Origin: Euonymus europaeus | Taxonomy: Eukaryota; Streptophyta; Magnoliopsida; Celastrales; Celastraceae | DNA length: 64,000 nucleotides | NCBI GenBank assembly: GCA_963580455.1 | Contig: OY756964.1 | Location: forward strand, 744,001 to 808,000 | Direction of reading: 5' to 3' | Shown: positions 1 through 10,032 of the stretch, piece after piece | Layout of the letters: each line of letters starts with the position of its first letter | Position numbering within the stretch: the stretch's first letter is position 1 | Notes under the pieces: generated by a model | What the model saw: the letters and a program-made list of their open reading frames with translations, nothing else | Databases searched by the model: none | What the model was told of the DNA's origin: nothing | Position numbers and translations under genes: made by a program

Positions 1-65
1 AATCAAAATCCGAAAACCCAGGATTGTACAGCTCAAAAAGTAGTGTGAAATCAAGCTAAAAATCA

Positions 66-82
66 CCGAATTCAGAACTCGG
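66..82. other. 17-bp near-perfect palindrome over the EcoRI site, with a distant inverted arm
   Basis: CCGAATTC-A-GAACTCGG reads as two 8-base arms around one central base, with a single mismatch. In a subset of monomers the arm is CCGAGTTC, which makes the palindrome perfect (for example near 19788, 20480, 23419, 53868). The right half TCAGAACTCG (72-81) is also exactly complementary to CGAGTTCTGA (164-173), giving a second inverted pair with loops of 82 bp within the monomer and 71 bp to the next monomer. Extended to 14 bp the distant pair has one mismatch. Confidence 0.8.
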
Positions 83-106
83 AGTCAACGGATATTCATA
101 AAACCG

Positions 107-116
107 TTTACGTAAA
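107..116. other. Perfect 10-bp palindrome TTTACGTAAA, once per monomer
   Basis: The sequence is its own reverse complement, with an ACGT core and a central CpG. It recurs in most monomers. The frequent variants TTTATGTAAA (for example 1319-1328) and TTTACATAAA (for example 14984-14993) are the two products of deaminating methyl-C on either strand. Three different one-base deletions also hit this site: TTTAGTAAA (about 26580, 60131, 61685), TTTACTAAA (about 53911, 54948, 55985, 57022) and TTCGTAAA (about 33325). ACGT cores are bound by bZIP proteins in plants, but nothing here shows binding. Confidence 0.85.
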
Positions 117-127
117 GAAACCACATT

Positions 128-166
128 TCGCGGCTAACTAGGTGAAACGAGACCTACTAGCCACGA
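128..166 (+). other. Imperfect hairpin present in every monomer
   Basis: In the first monomer GGCTAACTAGGT (132-143) pairs with ACCTACTAGCC (152-162) across the 8-base loop GAAACGAG, with one mismatch and one bulged base. After a single C/A mismatch (131/163) the stem extends by TCG (128-130) with CGA (164-166). The element recurs every 173 bp in essentially all copies. Common variants change the stem: CTAAATAGG for CTAACTAGG, GACCAACTAGCC for GACCTACTAGCC, CCTAGTAGCC. The symmetry is visible in the sequence; formation of a cruciform or RNA hairpin is inference. Confidence 0.75.
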
Positions 167-692
167 GTTCTGAAATCGAAATCCGAAAACCCAGGATTGT
201 ACAGCTCAAAAAGTAGTGTGAAATCAAGCTAAAAATCACCGAATTCAGAACTAGGAGTCAACGGATATTCATAAAACCGTTTACGTAAAGAAACCACATT
301 TCGCGGCTAACTAGGTGAAACGAGACCTACTAGCCACGAGTTTTGAAATCAAAATCCGAAAACCCAGGATTGTAGAGCTCGAAAAGTAGTGTGAAATCAA
401 GCTAAAAATCACCGAATTCAGAACTCGGAGTCAACGGATATTCATAAAACCGTTTACGTAAAGAAACCACATTTCGCGGCTAACTAGGTGAAACGAGACC
501 TACTAGCCACGAGTTCTGAAATCGAAATCCGAAAACCCAGGATTGTAGAGCTCGAAAAGTAGTGTGAAATCAAGCTAAAAATCACCGAATTAAGAACTCG
601 GAGTCAACGGATATTCATAAAACCGTTTACGTAAAGAAACCACATTTCGCGGCTAACTAGGTGAAACGAGACCTACTAGCCTCGAGTTCTGA

Positions 693-2249
693 AATCAAAA
701 TCCGAAACGCCAGGATTGTAGAGCTCAAAAAGTAGTGTGAAATCAAGCTAAAAATCACCGAATTCAGAACTCGGAGTCAACGGATATTCATAAAACCGTT
801 TACGTAAAGAAACCACATTTCGCGGCTAACTAGGTGAAACGAGACCTACTAGCCACGAGTTCTGAAATCGAAATCCGAAAACGCAGGATTGTACAGCTCG
901 AAAAGTAGTGTGAAATCAAGCTAAAAATCACCGAATTCAGAACTCGGAGTCAACGGATATTCATAAAACCGTTTACGTAAAGAAACCACATTTCGCGGCT
1001 AACTAGGTGAAACGAGACCTACTAGCCACGAGTTTTGAAATCGAAATCCGAAAACCCAGGATTGTAGAGCTCGAAAAGTAGTGTGAAATCAAGCTAAAAA
1101 TCACCGAATTCAGAACTCGGAGTCAACGGATATTCATAAAACCGTTTACGTAAAGAAACCACATTTCGCGGCTAACTAGGTGAAACGAGACCTACTAGCC
1201 ACGAGTTCTGAAATCAAAATCCAAAACGCCAGGATTGTAGAGCTCAAAAAGTAGTGTGAAATCAAGCTAAAAATCACCGAATTCAGAACTCGGAGTCAAC
1301 GGATATTCATAAAACCGTTTATGTAAAGAAACCACATTTCGCGGCTAACTAGGTAAAACGAGACCTACTAGCCACGAGTTCTGAAATCGAAATCCGAAAA
1401 CGCAGGATTGTACAGCTCGAAAAGTAGTGTGAAATCAAGCTAAAAATCACCGAATTCAGAACTCGGAGTCAACGGATATTCATAAAACCGTTTACGTAAA
1501 GGAACCACATTTCGCGGCTAACTAGGTGAAACGAGACCTACTAGCCACGAGTTTTGAAATCGAAATCCGAAAACCCAGGATTGTAGAGCTCGAAAAGTAG
1601 TGTGAAATCAAGCTAAAAATCACCGAATTCAGAACTCGGAGTCAACGGATATTCATAAAACCGTTTACGTAAAGAAACCACATTTCGCGGCTAACTAGGT
1701 GAAACGAGACCTACTAGCCACGAGTTCTGAAATCAAAATCCAAAACGCCAGGATTGTAGAGCTCAAAAAGTAGTGTGAAATCAAGCTAAAAATCACCGAA
1801 TTCAGAACTCGGAGTCAACGGATATTCATAAAACCGTTTATGTAAAGAAACCACATTTCGCGGCTAACTAGGTGAAACGAGACCTACTAGCCACGAGTTC
1901 TGAAATCGAAATCCGAAAACGCAGGATTGTACAGCTCGAAAAGTAGTGTGAAATCAAGCTAAAAATCACCGAATTCAGAACTCGGAGTCAACGGATATTC
2001 ATAAAACCGTTTACGTAAAGAAACCACATTTCGCGGCTAACTAGGTGAAACGAGACCTACTAGCCACGAGTTTTGAAATCGAAATCCGAAAACCCAGGAT
2101 TGTAGAGCTTGAAAAGTAGTGTGAAATCAAGCTAAAAATCACCGAATTCAGAACTCGGAGTCAACGGATATTCATAAAACCGTTTACGTAAAGAAACCAC
2201 ATTTCGCGGCTAACTAGGTGAAACGAGACCTACTAGCCACGAGTTCTGA
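693..2249 (+). repeat. 3-monomer HOR (519 bp), three copies
   Basis: Monomers alternate strictly in threes: (1) AAAATCC(G/A)AAACGCC with TAGAGCTCAAAAAG, (2) GAAATCCGAAAACGCAGG with TACAGCTCG followed by GAGTTTTG, (3) GAAATCCGAAAACCCAGG with TAGAGCT. Units begin at 693, 1212 and 1731. Copies 2 and 3 share CCAAAACGCC and TTTATGTAAA in the first monomer, which copy 1 lacks, so they are closest to each other. The last unit shows a private change, TAGAGCTTG (about 2104). Confidence 0.85.
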
Positions 2250-3806
2250 AATCGAAATCCGAAAACCCAGGATTGTACAGCTCAAAAAGTAGTGTGAAAT
2301 CAAGCTAAAAATCACCGAATTCAGAACTCGGAGTCAACGGATATTCATAAAACCATTAACGTAAAGAAACCACATTTCGCGGCTAACTAGGTGAAACGAG
2401 GCCTACTAGCCACGAGTTCTAAAATCGAAATCCGAAAACCCAGGATTTTACAGCTCGAAAAATAGTGTGAAATCAAGCTAAAAATCACCGAATTCAGAAC
2501 TCGGAGTCAACGGATAATCATAAAACCGTTTGCTTAAAGAAACCACATTTCGCGGCTAACTAGGTGAAACGAGACCTACTAGCCACGAGTTCTGAAATCG
2601 AAATCTGAAAACCCAGGATTGTAGAGCTCGAAAACTAGTTTAAAATCAAGCTAAAAATCACCGAGTTCAGAACTCGGAGTCAACGGATATTCATAAAACC
2701 GTTTACGTAAGGAAATCACATTTCGCGGCTAACTAGGTGAAACGAGACCAACTAGCCACTAGTTCTGAAATCAAAATCCGAAAATCCAGGATCGTAGAGC
2801 TCGAAAAGTAGTGTGAAATCAAGCTAAAAATCACCGACTTCAGAACTCAGAGTCAACGGATATTCATAAAACCGTTTACGTAAAGAAACCACATTTTGCG
2901 GCTAACTAGGTGAAACGAGACCTACTAGCCACGACTTCTGAAATCGAAATCCGAAAACCCATGATTGTACAGCTCGAAAAGTAGTGTGAAATCAAGCTAA
3001 AAATCACAGAATTCAGAACTCGGAGTCAACGGATATTCATAAAACCATTTACGTAAAGAAACCACATTTCGCGGATAAATAGGTGAAACGAGACCAACTA
3101 GCCACGAGTTCTGAAATCAAAATCCGAAATGCGAGGATTGTAGAGCTCGAAAATTAGTGTGAAATCAAGCTAAAAATCACCGAATTCAGAACTCGGAGTC
3201 AACGGAGATTCATAAAACCGTTTACGTAAAGAAACCACATTTCGCGGCTAAACAGGTGAATCGAGACCTACTAGCCACGTGTTCTGAAATCCAAATCCAA
3301 GATGCCAGGATTGTAGAGCTCGAAAATTAGTGTGAAATCAAGCTAAAAATCACCGAATTCAGAACTCGGAGTCAACGGAGATTCATAAAACCATTTACGT
3401 AAAGAAACCACATTTCGCGGATAAATAGGTGAAACGAGACCAACTAGCCACGAGTTCTGAAATCAAAATCCGAAATGCCAGGATTGTAGAGCTCGAAAAT
3501 TAGAGTGAAATCAAGCTAAAAATCACCGAATTCAGAACTCGGAGTCAACGGATATTCATAAAACCGTTTACGTAAAGAAACCACATTTCGCGGCTAACTA
3601 GGTGAAACGAGACCTACTAGCCACGAGTTCTGAAATCCAAATCCGAAAACCCATGATTGTACAGCTCGAAAAGTAGTGTGAAATCAAGCTAAAAATCACC
3701 GAATTCAGAACTCGGAGTCAACGGATATTCATAAAACCATTTACGTAAAGAAACCACATTTCGCGGCTAAATAGGTGAAACGAGACCAACTAGCCACGAG
3801 TTCTGA
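2250..3806 (+). repeat. Diverged satellite segment, nine monomers
   Basis: Nine monomers without a clean HOR and with many private changes: CCATTAACG (about 2353), GCTTAAAG (about 2532), CTAGTTTAAAATC (about 2635), GCGGATAAATAGG (about 3071 and 3418), CCAAGATGCC (about 3297). A partial 4-monomer duplication is visible: ACCCATGATTGTACAG occurs with ATGATT at 2961 and again at 3653, 692 bp apart. The first CACGTG-bearing monomer junction of the window is here (3276-3281). Confidence 0.8.
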
Positions 3807-4671
3807 AATCAAAATCCAAAACACCAGGATTGTAGAGCTCGAAAAGTAGTGTGTAATCAAGCTAAAAATCACCGAATTTAGAACTCGGAGTCAACGGATA
3901 TTCATAAAACCGTTTATGTAAAGAAACCACATTTTGCGGCAAACTAGGTGAAAATACACCAACTAGCCACGAGTTCTGAAATCAAAATCCGAAATGCCAG
4001 GATTGTAGAGCTCGAAAAGTAGTGTGTAATCAAGCTAAAAATCACCGAATTCAGAACTCGGAGTCAATGGATATTCATAAAACCGTTTACGTAAAGAAAC
4101 CACATTTCGCGGCTAAATAGGTGAATCGATACCTACTAGCCAGGAGTTCTGAAATCAAAATCCGAAATGCCAGGATTGTAGAGCTCGAAAAGTAGTGTGA
4201 AATCAAGCTAAAAATCACCGAATTCAGAACTCGGAGTCAAAGGATATTCATAAAACCGTTTATGTAAAGAAACCACATTTCGCAGCTAACTAGGTGAAAC
4301 GAGACCTACTAGCCACGAGTTCTGAAATCAAAATCCGAAACGCCAGGATTGTACAGCTCGAAAAGTAGTGTGAAATCAAGCTAAAAATCACCGAATTCAG
4401 AACTCGGAGTCAACGGATATTCATAAAACCGTTTACGTAAAGAAACCACATTTCGCGGCTAATTAGGTGAAACGAGACCTACTAGCCACGAGTTCTGAAA
4501 TCGAAATCCGAAAACCCAGGATTGTACAGCTCGAAAAGTAGTGTGAAATCAAGCTAAAAATCACCGAATTCAGAACTCGGAGTCAACGGATATTCATAAA
4601 ACCATTTACGTAAAGAAACCACATTTCGCGGCTAAATAGGTGAAACGAGACCAACTAGCCACGAGTTCTGA
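3807..4671 (+). repeat. 5-monomer HOR unit (865 bp)
   Basis: Begins with the marker monomer AAAATCCAAAACACCAGG...GTGTGTAATC...GAATTTAG, ending GTGAAAATACACC. It is followed by GTGTAATC with CAATGG, then a CAAAGG/TTTATG/CGCAGC monomer, then GCTAATTAGG, then CCATTTACG with CTAAATAGG. The marker monomer returns 865 bp later (5 x 173). The first four monomers of this unit are repeated at the start of the following 13-mer. Confidence 0.85.
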
Positions 4672-6919
4672 AATCAAAATCCAAAACACCAGGATTGTAG
4701 AGCTCGAAAAGTAGTGTGTAATCAAGCTAAAAATCACCGAATTTAGAACTCGGAGTCAACGGATATTCATAAAACCGTTTATGTAAAGAAACCACATTTT
4801 GCGGCAAACTAGGTGAAAATACACCAACTAGCCACGAGTTCTGAAATCAAAATCCGAAATGCCAGGATTGTAGAGCTCGAAAAGTAGTGTGTAATCAAGC
4901 TAAAAATCACCGAATTCAGAACTCGGAGTCAATGGATATTCATAAAACCGTTTACGTAAAGAAACCACATTTCGCGGCTAAATAGGTGAATCGATACCTA
5001 CTAGCCAGGAGTTCTGAAATCAAAATCCGAAATGCCAGGATTGTAGAGCTCGAAAAGTAGTGTGAAATCAAGCTAAAAATCACCGAATTCAGAACTCGGA
5101 GTCAAAGGATATTCATAAAACCGTTTATGTAAAGAAACCACATTTCGCAGCTAACTAGGTGAAACGAGACCTACTAGCCACGAGTTCTGAAATCAAAATC
5201 CGAAACGCCAGGATTGTACAGCTCGAAAAGTAGTGTGAAATCAAGCTAAAAATCACCGAATTCAGAACTCGGAGTCAACGGATATTCATAAAACCGTTTA
5301 CGTAAAGAAACCACATTTCGCGGCTAATTAGGTGAAACGAGACCTACTAGCCACGAGTTCTGAAATCGAAATCCGAAAACCCAGGATTGTACAGCTCGAA
5401 AAGTAGTGTGAAATCAAGCTAAAAATCACCGAATTCAGAACTCGGAGTCAACGGATATTCATAAAACCGTTTACGTAAAGAAACCACATTTCGCGGCTAA
5501 CTAGGTTAAACGAGACCTACTAGCCACGAGTTCTGAAATCGAAATCCGAAACGCCAGGATTGTACAGCTCGAAAAGTAGTGTGAAATCAAGCTAAAAATC
5601 ACCGAATTCAGAATCGGAGTCAACGGATATTCATAAAACCGTTTACGTAAAGAAACCACATTTCGCGGCTAACTAGGTGAAGCGAGACCTACTAGCCACG
5701 AGTTCTAAAATCGAAATCCGAATACCTAGGATTGTAGAGCTCGAAAAGTAGTGTGAAATCAAGCTAAAAATCACCGAATTCAGAACTCGGAGTCAACGGA
5801 TATTCATAAAACCGTTTACGTAAAGAAACCACATTTCGCGGCTAACTAGGTGAAACGAGACCTACTAGCCACGAGTTCTGAAATCGAAATCTGAAAACCC
5901 AGGATTGTACAGCTCGAAAAGTAGTGTGAAATCAAGCTAAAAATCACCGAATTCAGAACTCGGAGTCAAAGGATATTCATAAAACCGTTTACGTAAAGAA
6001 ACCACATTTCGCGGCTAACTAGGTGAAAATACACGAACTAGCCACGAGTTCTGAAATCAAAATCCGAAATGCCAGGATTTTAGAGCTCGAAAAGTAGTGT
6101 GTAATCAAGCTAAAAATCAATGAATTAAGAACTCGGAGTCAACGGATATTCATAAAACCGTTTACGTAAAGAAAACACATTTCGCGGCTAAATAGGTGAA
6201 TCGAGACCTACTAGCCACGAGTTCTGAAATCGAAATCCGAAACGCCAGGATTGTACAGCTCGAAAAGTAGTGTGAAATCAAGCTAAAAATCACCGAATTC
6301 AGAACTCGGAGTCAACGGATATTCATAAAACCGTTTACGTAAAGAAACCACATTTCGCGGCTAACTAGGTGAAACGAGACCTACTAGCCACGAGTTCTGA
6401 AATCGAAATCCGAAAACCCAGGATTGTACAGCTCGAAAAGTAGTGTGAAATCAAGCTAAAAATCACCGAATTCAGAACTCGGAGTCAACGGATATTCATA
6501 AAACCGTTTACGTAAAGAAACCACATTTCGCGGCTAACTAGGTGAAACGAGACCTACTAGCCACGAGTTCTGAAATCGAAATCCGAAACGCCAGGATTGT
6601 ACAGCTCGAAAAGTAGTGTGAAATCAAGCTAAAAATCACCGAATTCAGAACTCGGAGTCAACGGATATTCATAAAACCGTTTACGTAAAGAAACCACATT
6701 TCGCGGCTAACTAGGTGAAACGAGACCTACTAGCCACGAGTTCTGAAATCAAAATCCGAAAACCCAGGATTGTAGAGCTCGAAAAGTAGTGTGAAATCAA
6801 GCTAAAAATCACCGAATTCAGAACTCGGAGTCAACGGATATTCATAAAATGGTTTACGTAAAGAAACCACATTTCGCGGCTAACTAGGTGAAACGAGACC
6901 TACAAGCCACGAGTTCTGA
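4672..6919 (+). repeat. 13-monomer HOR, copy 1 (2,248 bp)
   Basis: Thirteen monomers running from the AAAACACC marker monomer to the next such marker. One monomer lacks a base (AGAATCGG for AGAACTCGG, near 5613), so the unit is 13 x 173 - 1 = 2,248 bp. Other diagnostic monomers in order: GGTTAAACG, GTGAAGCG, CCGAATACCTAGG, AAATCTG with GTGAAAATACACGAAC, CAATGAATTAAG with GAAAACACATT, then four canonical monomers. The last carries ATAAAATGGTTT and TACAAGCC, which copy 2 lacks. Confidence 0.92.
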
Positions 6920-9167
6920 AATCAAAATCCAAAACACCAGGATTGTAGAGCTCGAAAAGTAGTGTGTAATCAAGCTAAAAATCACCGAATTTAGAACTCG
7001 GAGTCAACGGATATTCATAAAACCGTTTATGTAAAGAAACCACATTTTGCGGCAAACTAGGTGAAAATACACCAACTAGCCACGAGTTCTGAAATCAAAA
7101 TCCGAAATGCCAGGATTGTAGAGCTCGAAAAGTAGTGTGTAATCAAGCTAAAAATCACCGAATTCAGAACTCGGAGTCAATGGATATTCATAAAACCGTT
7201 TACGTAAAGAAACCACATTTCGCGGCTAAATAGGTGAATCGATACCTACTAGCCAGGAGTTCTGAAATCAAAATCCGAAATGCCAGGATTGTAGAGCTCG
7301 AAAAGTAGTGTGAAATCAAGCTAAAAATCACCGAATTCAGAACTCGGAGTCAAAGGATATTCATAAAACCGTTTATGTAAAGAAACCACATTTCGCAGCT
7401 AACTAGGTGAAACGAGACCTACTAGCCACGAGTTCTGAAATCAAAATCCGAAACGCCAGGATTGTACAGCTCGAAAAGTAGTGTGAAATCAAGCTAAAAA
7501 TCACCGAATTCAGAACTCGGAGTCAACGGATATTCATAAAACCGTTTACGTAAAGAAACCACATTTCGCGGCTAATTAGGTGAAACGAGACCTACTAGCC
7601 ACGAGTTCTGAAATCGAAATCCGAAAACCCAGGATTGTACAGCTCGAAAAGTAGTGTGAAATCAAGCTAAAAATCACCGAATTCAGAACTCGGAGTCAAC
7701 GGATATTCATAAAACCGTTTACGTAAAGAAACCACATTTCGCGGCTAACTAGGTTAAACGAGACCTACTAGCCACGAGTTCTGAAATCGAAATCCGAAAC
7801 GCCAGGATTGTACAGCTCGAAAAGTAGTGTGAAATCAAGCTAAAAATCACCGAATTCAGAATCGGAGTCAACGGATATTCATAAAACCGTTTACGTAAAG
7901 AAACCACATTTCGCGGCTAACTAGGTGAAGCGAGACCTACTAGCCACGAGTTCTAAAATCGAAATCCGAATACCTAGGATTGTAGAGCTCGAAAAGTAGT
8001 GTGAAATCAAGCTAAAAATCACCGAATTCAGAACTCGGAGTCAACGGATATTCATAAAACCGTTTACGTAAAGAAACCACATTTCGCGGCTAACTAGGTG
8101 AAACGAGACCTACTAGCCACGAGTTCTGAAATCGAAATCTGAAAACCCAGGATTGTACAGCTCGAAAAGTAGTGTGAAATCAAGCTAAAAATCACCGAAT
8201 TCAGAACTCGGAGTCAAAGGATATTCATAAAACCGTTTACGTAAAGAAACCACATTTCGCGGCTAACTAGGTGAAAATACACGAACTAGCCACGAGTTCT
8301 GAAATCAAAATCCGAAATGCCAGGATTTTAGAGCTCGAAAAGTAGTGTGTAATCAAGCTAAAAATCAATGAATTAAGAACTCGGAGTCAACGGATATTCA
8401 TAAAACCGTTTACGTAAAGAAAACACATTTCGCGGCTAAATAGGTGAATCGAGACCTACTAGCCACGAGTTCTGAAATCGAAATCCGAAACGCCAGGATT
8501 GTACAGCTCGAAAAGTAGTGTGAAATCAAGCTAAAAATCACCGAATTCAGAACTCGGAGTCAACGGATATTCATAAAACCGTTTACGTAAAGAAACCACA
8601 TTTCGCGGCTAACTAGGTGAAACGAGACCTACTAGCCACGAGTTCTGAAATCGAAATCCGAAAACCCAGGATTGTACAGCTCGAAAAGTAGTGTGAAATC
8701 AAGCTAAAAATCACCGAATTCAGAACTCGGAGTCAACGGATATTCATAAAACCGTTTACGTAAAGAAACCACATTTCGCGGCTAACTAGGTGAAACGAGA
8801 CCTACTAGCCACGAGTTCTGAAATCGAAATCCGAAACGCCAGGATTGTACAGCTCGAAAAGTAGTGTGAAATCAAGCTAAAAATCACCGAATTCAGAACT
8901 CGGAGTCAACGGATATTCATAAAACCGTTTACGTAAAGAAACCACATTTCGCGGCTAACTAGGTGAAACGAGACCTACTAGCCACGAGTTCTGAAATCAA
9001 AATCCGAAAACCCAGGATTGTAGAGCTCGAAAAGTAGTGTGAAATCAAGCTAAAAATCACCGAATTCAGAACTCGGAGTCAACGGATATTCATAAAATCG
9101 TTTACGTAAAGAAACCACATTTCGCGGCTAACTAGGTGAAACGAGACCTACTAGCCACGAGTTCTGA
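6920..9167 (+). repeat. 13-monomer HOR, copy 2 (2,248 bp)
   Basis: Same thirteen monomers in the same order and with the same one-base deletion (near 7860). The unit start is exactly 2,248 bp after copy 1. All unusual monomers of copy 1 are present (GTGAAGCG near 7926, CCGAATACC near 7967, CAATGAATTAAG near 8366). The only differences I noticed are in the last monomer: ATAAAATCGTTT (about 9095) and TACTAGCC against ATAAAATGGTTT and TACAAGCC in copy 1. The duplication is therefore recent. Confidence 0.92.
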
Positions 9168-10032
9168 AATCAAAATCCAAAACACCAGGATTGTAGAGCT
9201 CGAAAAGTAGTGTGTAATCAAGCTAAAAATCACCGAATTTAGAACTCGGAGTCAACGGATATTCATAAAACCGTTTATGTAAAGAAACCACATTTTGCGG
9301 CTAACTAGGTGAAAATACACCAACTAGCCACGAGTTCTGAAATAAAAATCCGAAATGCCAGGATTTTAGAGCTCGAAAAGTAGTGTGTAATCAATCTAAA
9401 AATCACCGAATTCAGAACTCGGAGTCAACGGATATTCATAAAACCGTTTACGTAAAGAAACCACATTTCGCGGCTAACTAGGTGAAACGAGACCTACTAG
9501 CCACGAGTTCTGAAATCGAAATCCGAAAACCCAGGATTGTACAGCTCGAAAAGTAGTGTGAAATCAAGCTAAAAATCACCGAATTCAGAACTCGGAGTCA
9601 ACGGATATTCATAAAACCGTTTACGTAAAGAAACCACATTTCGCGGCTAACTAGGTGAAACGAGACCTACTAGCCACGAGTTCTGAAATCGAAATCCGAA
9701 ACGCCAGGATTGTACAGCTCGAAAAGTAGTGTGAAATCAAGCTAAAAATCACCGAATTCAGAACTCGGAGTCAACGGATATTCATAAAACCGTTTACGTA
9801 AAGAAACCACATTTCGCGGCTAACTAGGTGAAACGAGACCTACTAGCCACGAGTTCTGAAATCAAAATCCGAAAACCCAGGATTGTAGAGCTCGAAAAGT
9901 AGTGTGAAATCAAGCTAAAAATCACCGAATTCAGAACTCGGAGTCAACGGATATTCATAAAATCGTTTACGTAAAGAAACCACATTTCGCGGCTAACTAG
10001 GTGAAACGAGACCTACTAGCCACGATTTCTGA
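9168..10032 (+). repeat. 5-monomer HOR unit (865 bp), shortened relative of the 13-mer
   Basis: Starts with the AAAACACC marker monomer, now with GGCTAACTAGG in place of GGCAAACTAGG. A monomer with GGATTTTAGAG and CAATCTAAA follows, then three canonical monomers, the last again with AAATCGTTT. The marker returns at 10033. It looks like the 13-mer with its middle deleted: first monomer, a monomer resembling the ninth, then the last three. Confidence 0.8.

Larger units (their letters stand above)
1..173 (+). repeat. Representative monomer (reference for monomer coordinates)
   Basis: First complete monomer and the coordinate frame used in the other entries. Landmarks: variable C/A-G-AAATCC segment (4-20), TGTACAGCTC or TGTAGAGCTC (25-34), A-tract GCTAAAAATC (55-64), 17-bp palindrome around the EcoRI site (66-82), 10-bp palindrome TTTACGTAAA (107-116), TTTCGCGGCTA (126-136), hairpin (128-166), CACGAGTTCTGA (162-173). 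The consensus has about ten stop codons on the + strand and eleven on the - strand, spread over all frames once the 173-bp shift is followed through three monomers, so it cannot encode a long protein. Confidence 0.95.
1..692 (+). repeat. Four-monomer block A-B-C-D, matching 12109-12800
   Basis: Four monomers with a recognisable order: A (AAAATCC, TACAGCTCAAAAAG), B (TACAGCTCAAAAAG with AACTAGGAG and GAGTTTTG), C (AAAATCC, TAGAGCTCG) and D (GAATTAAG and CCTCGAGTT). The same four types in the same order occupy 12109-12800; I noticed only one difference inside the block (GCTAACTAGG versus GCCAACTAGG in D). The next monomer differs by CCGAAACGCC versus CCAAAACGCC. The offset is 12,108 bp. Confidence 0.8.

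Noticed and set aside
128..166. Rho-independent terminator
   Set aside because: The hairpin is not followed by a T-run on either strand and the context is a eukaryotic-type satellite.
1..173. CENP-B box in the monomer
   Set aside because: The candidate TTCG starts on both strands (TTCGCGGCTAACTAGG, TTCGGATTTCG) lack the A and CGGG at the required spacing of the TTCGNNNNANNCGGG core.
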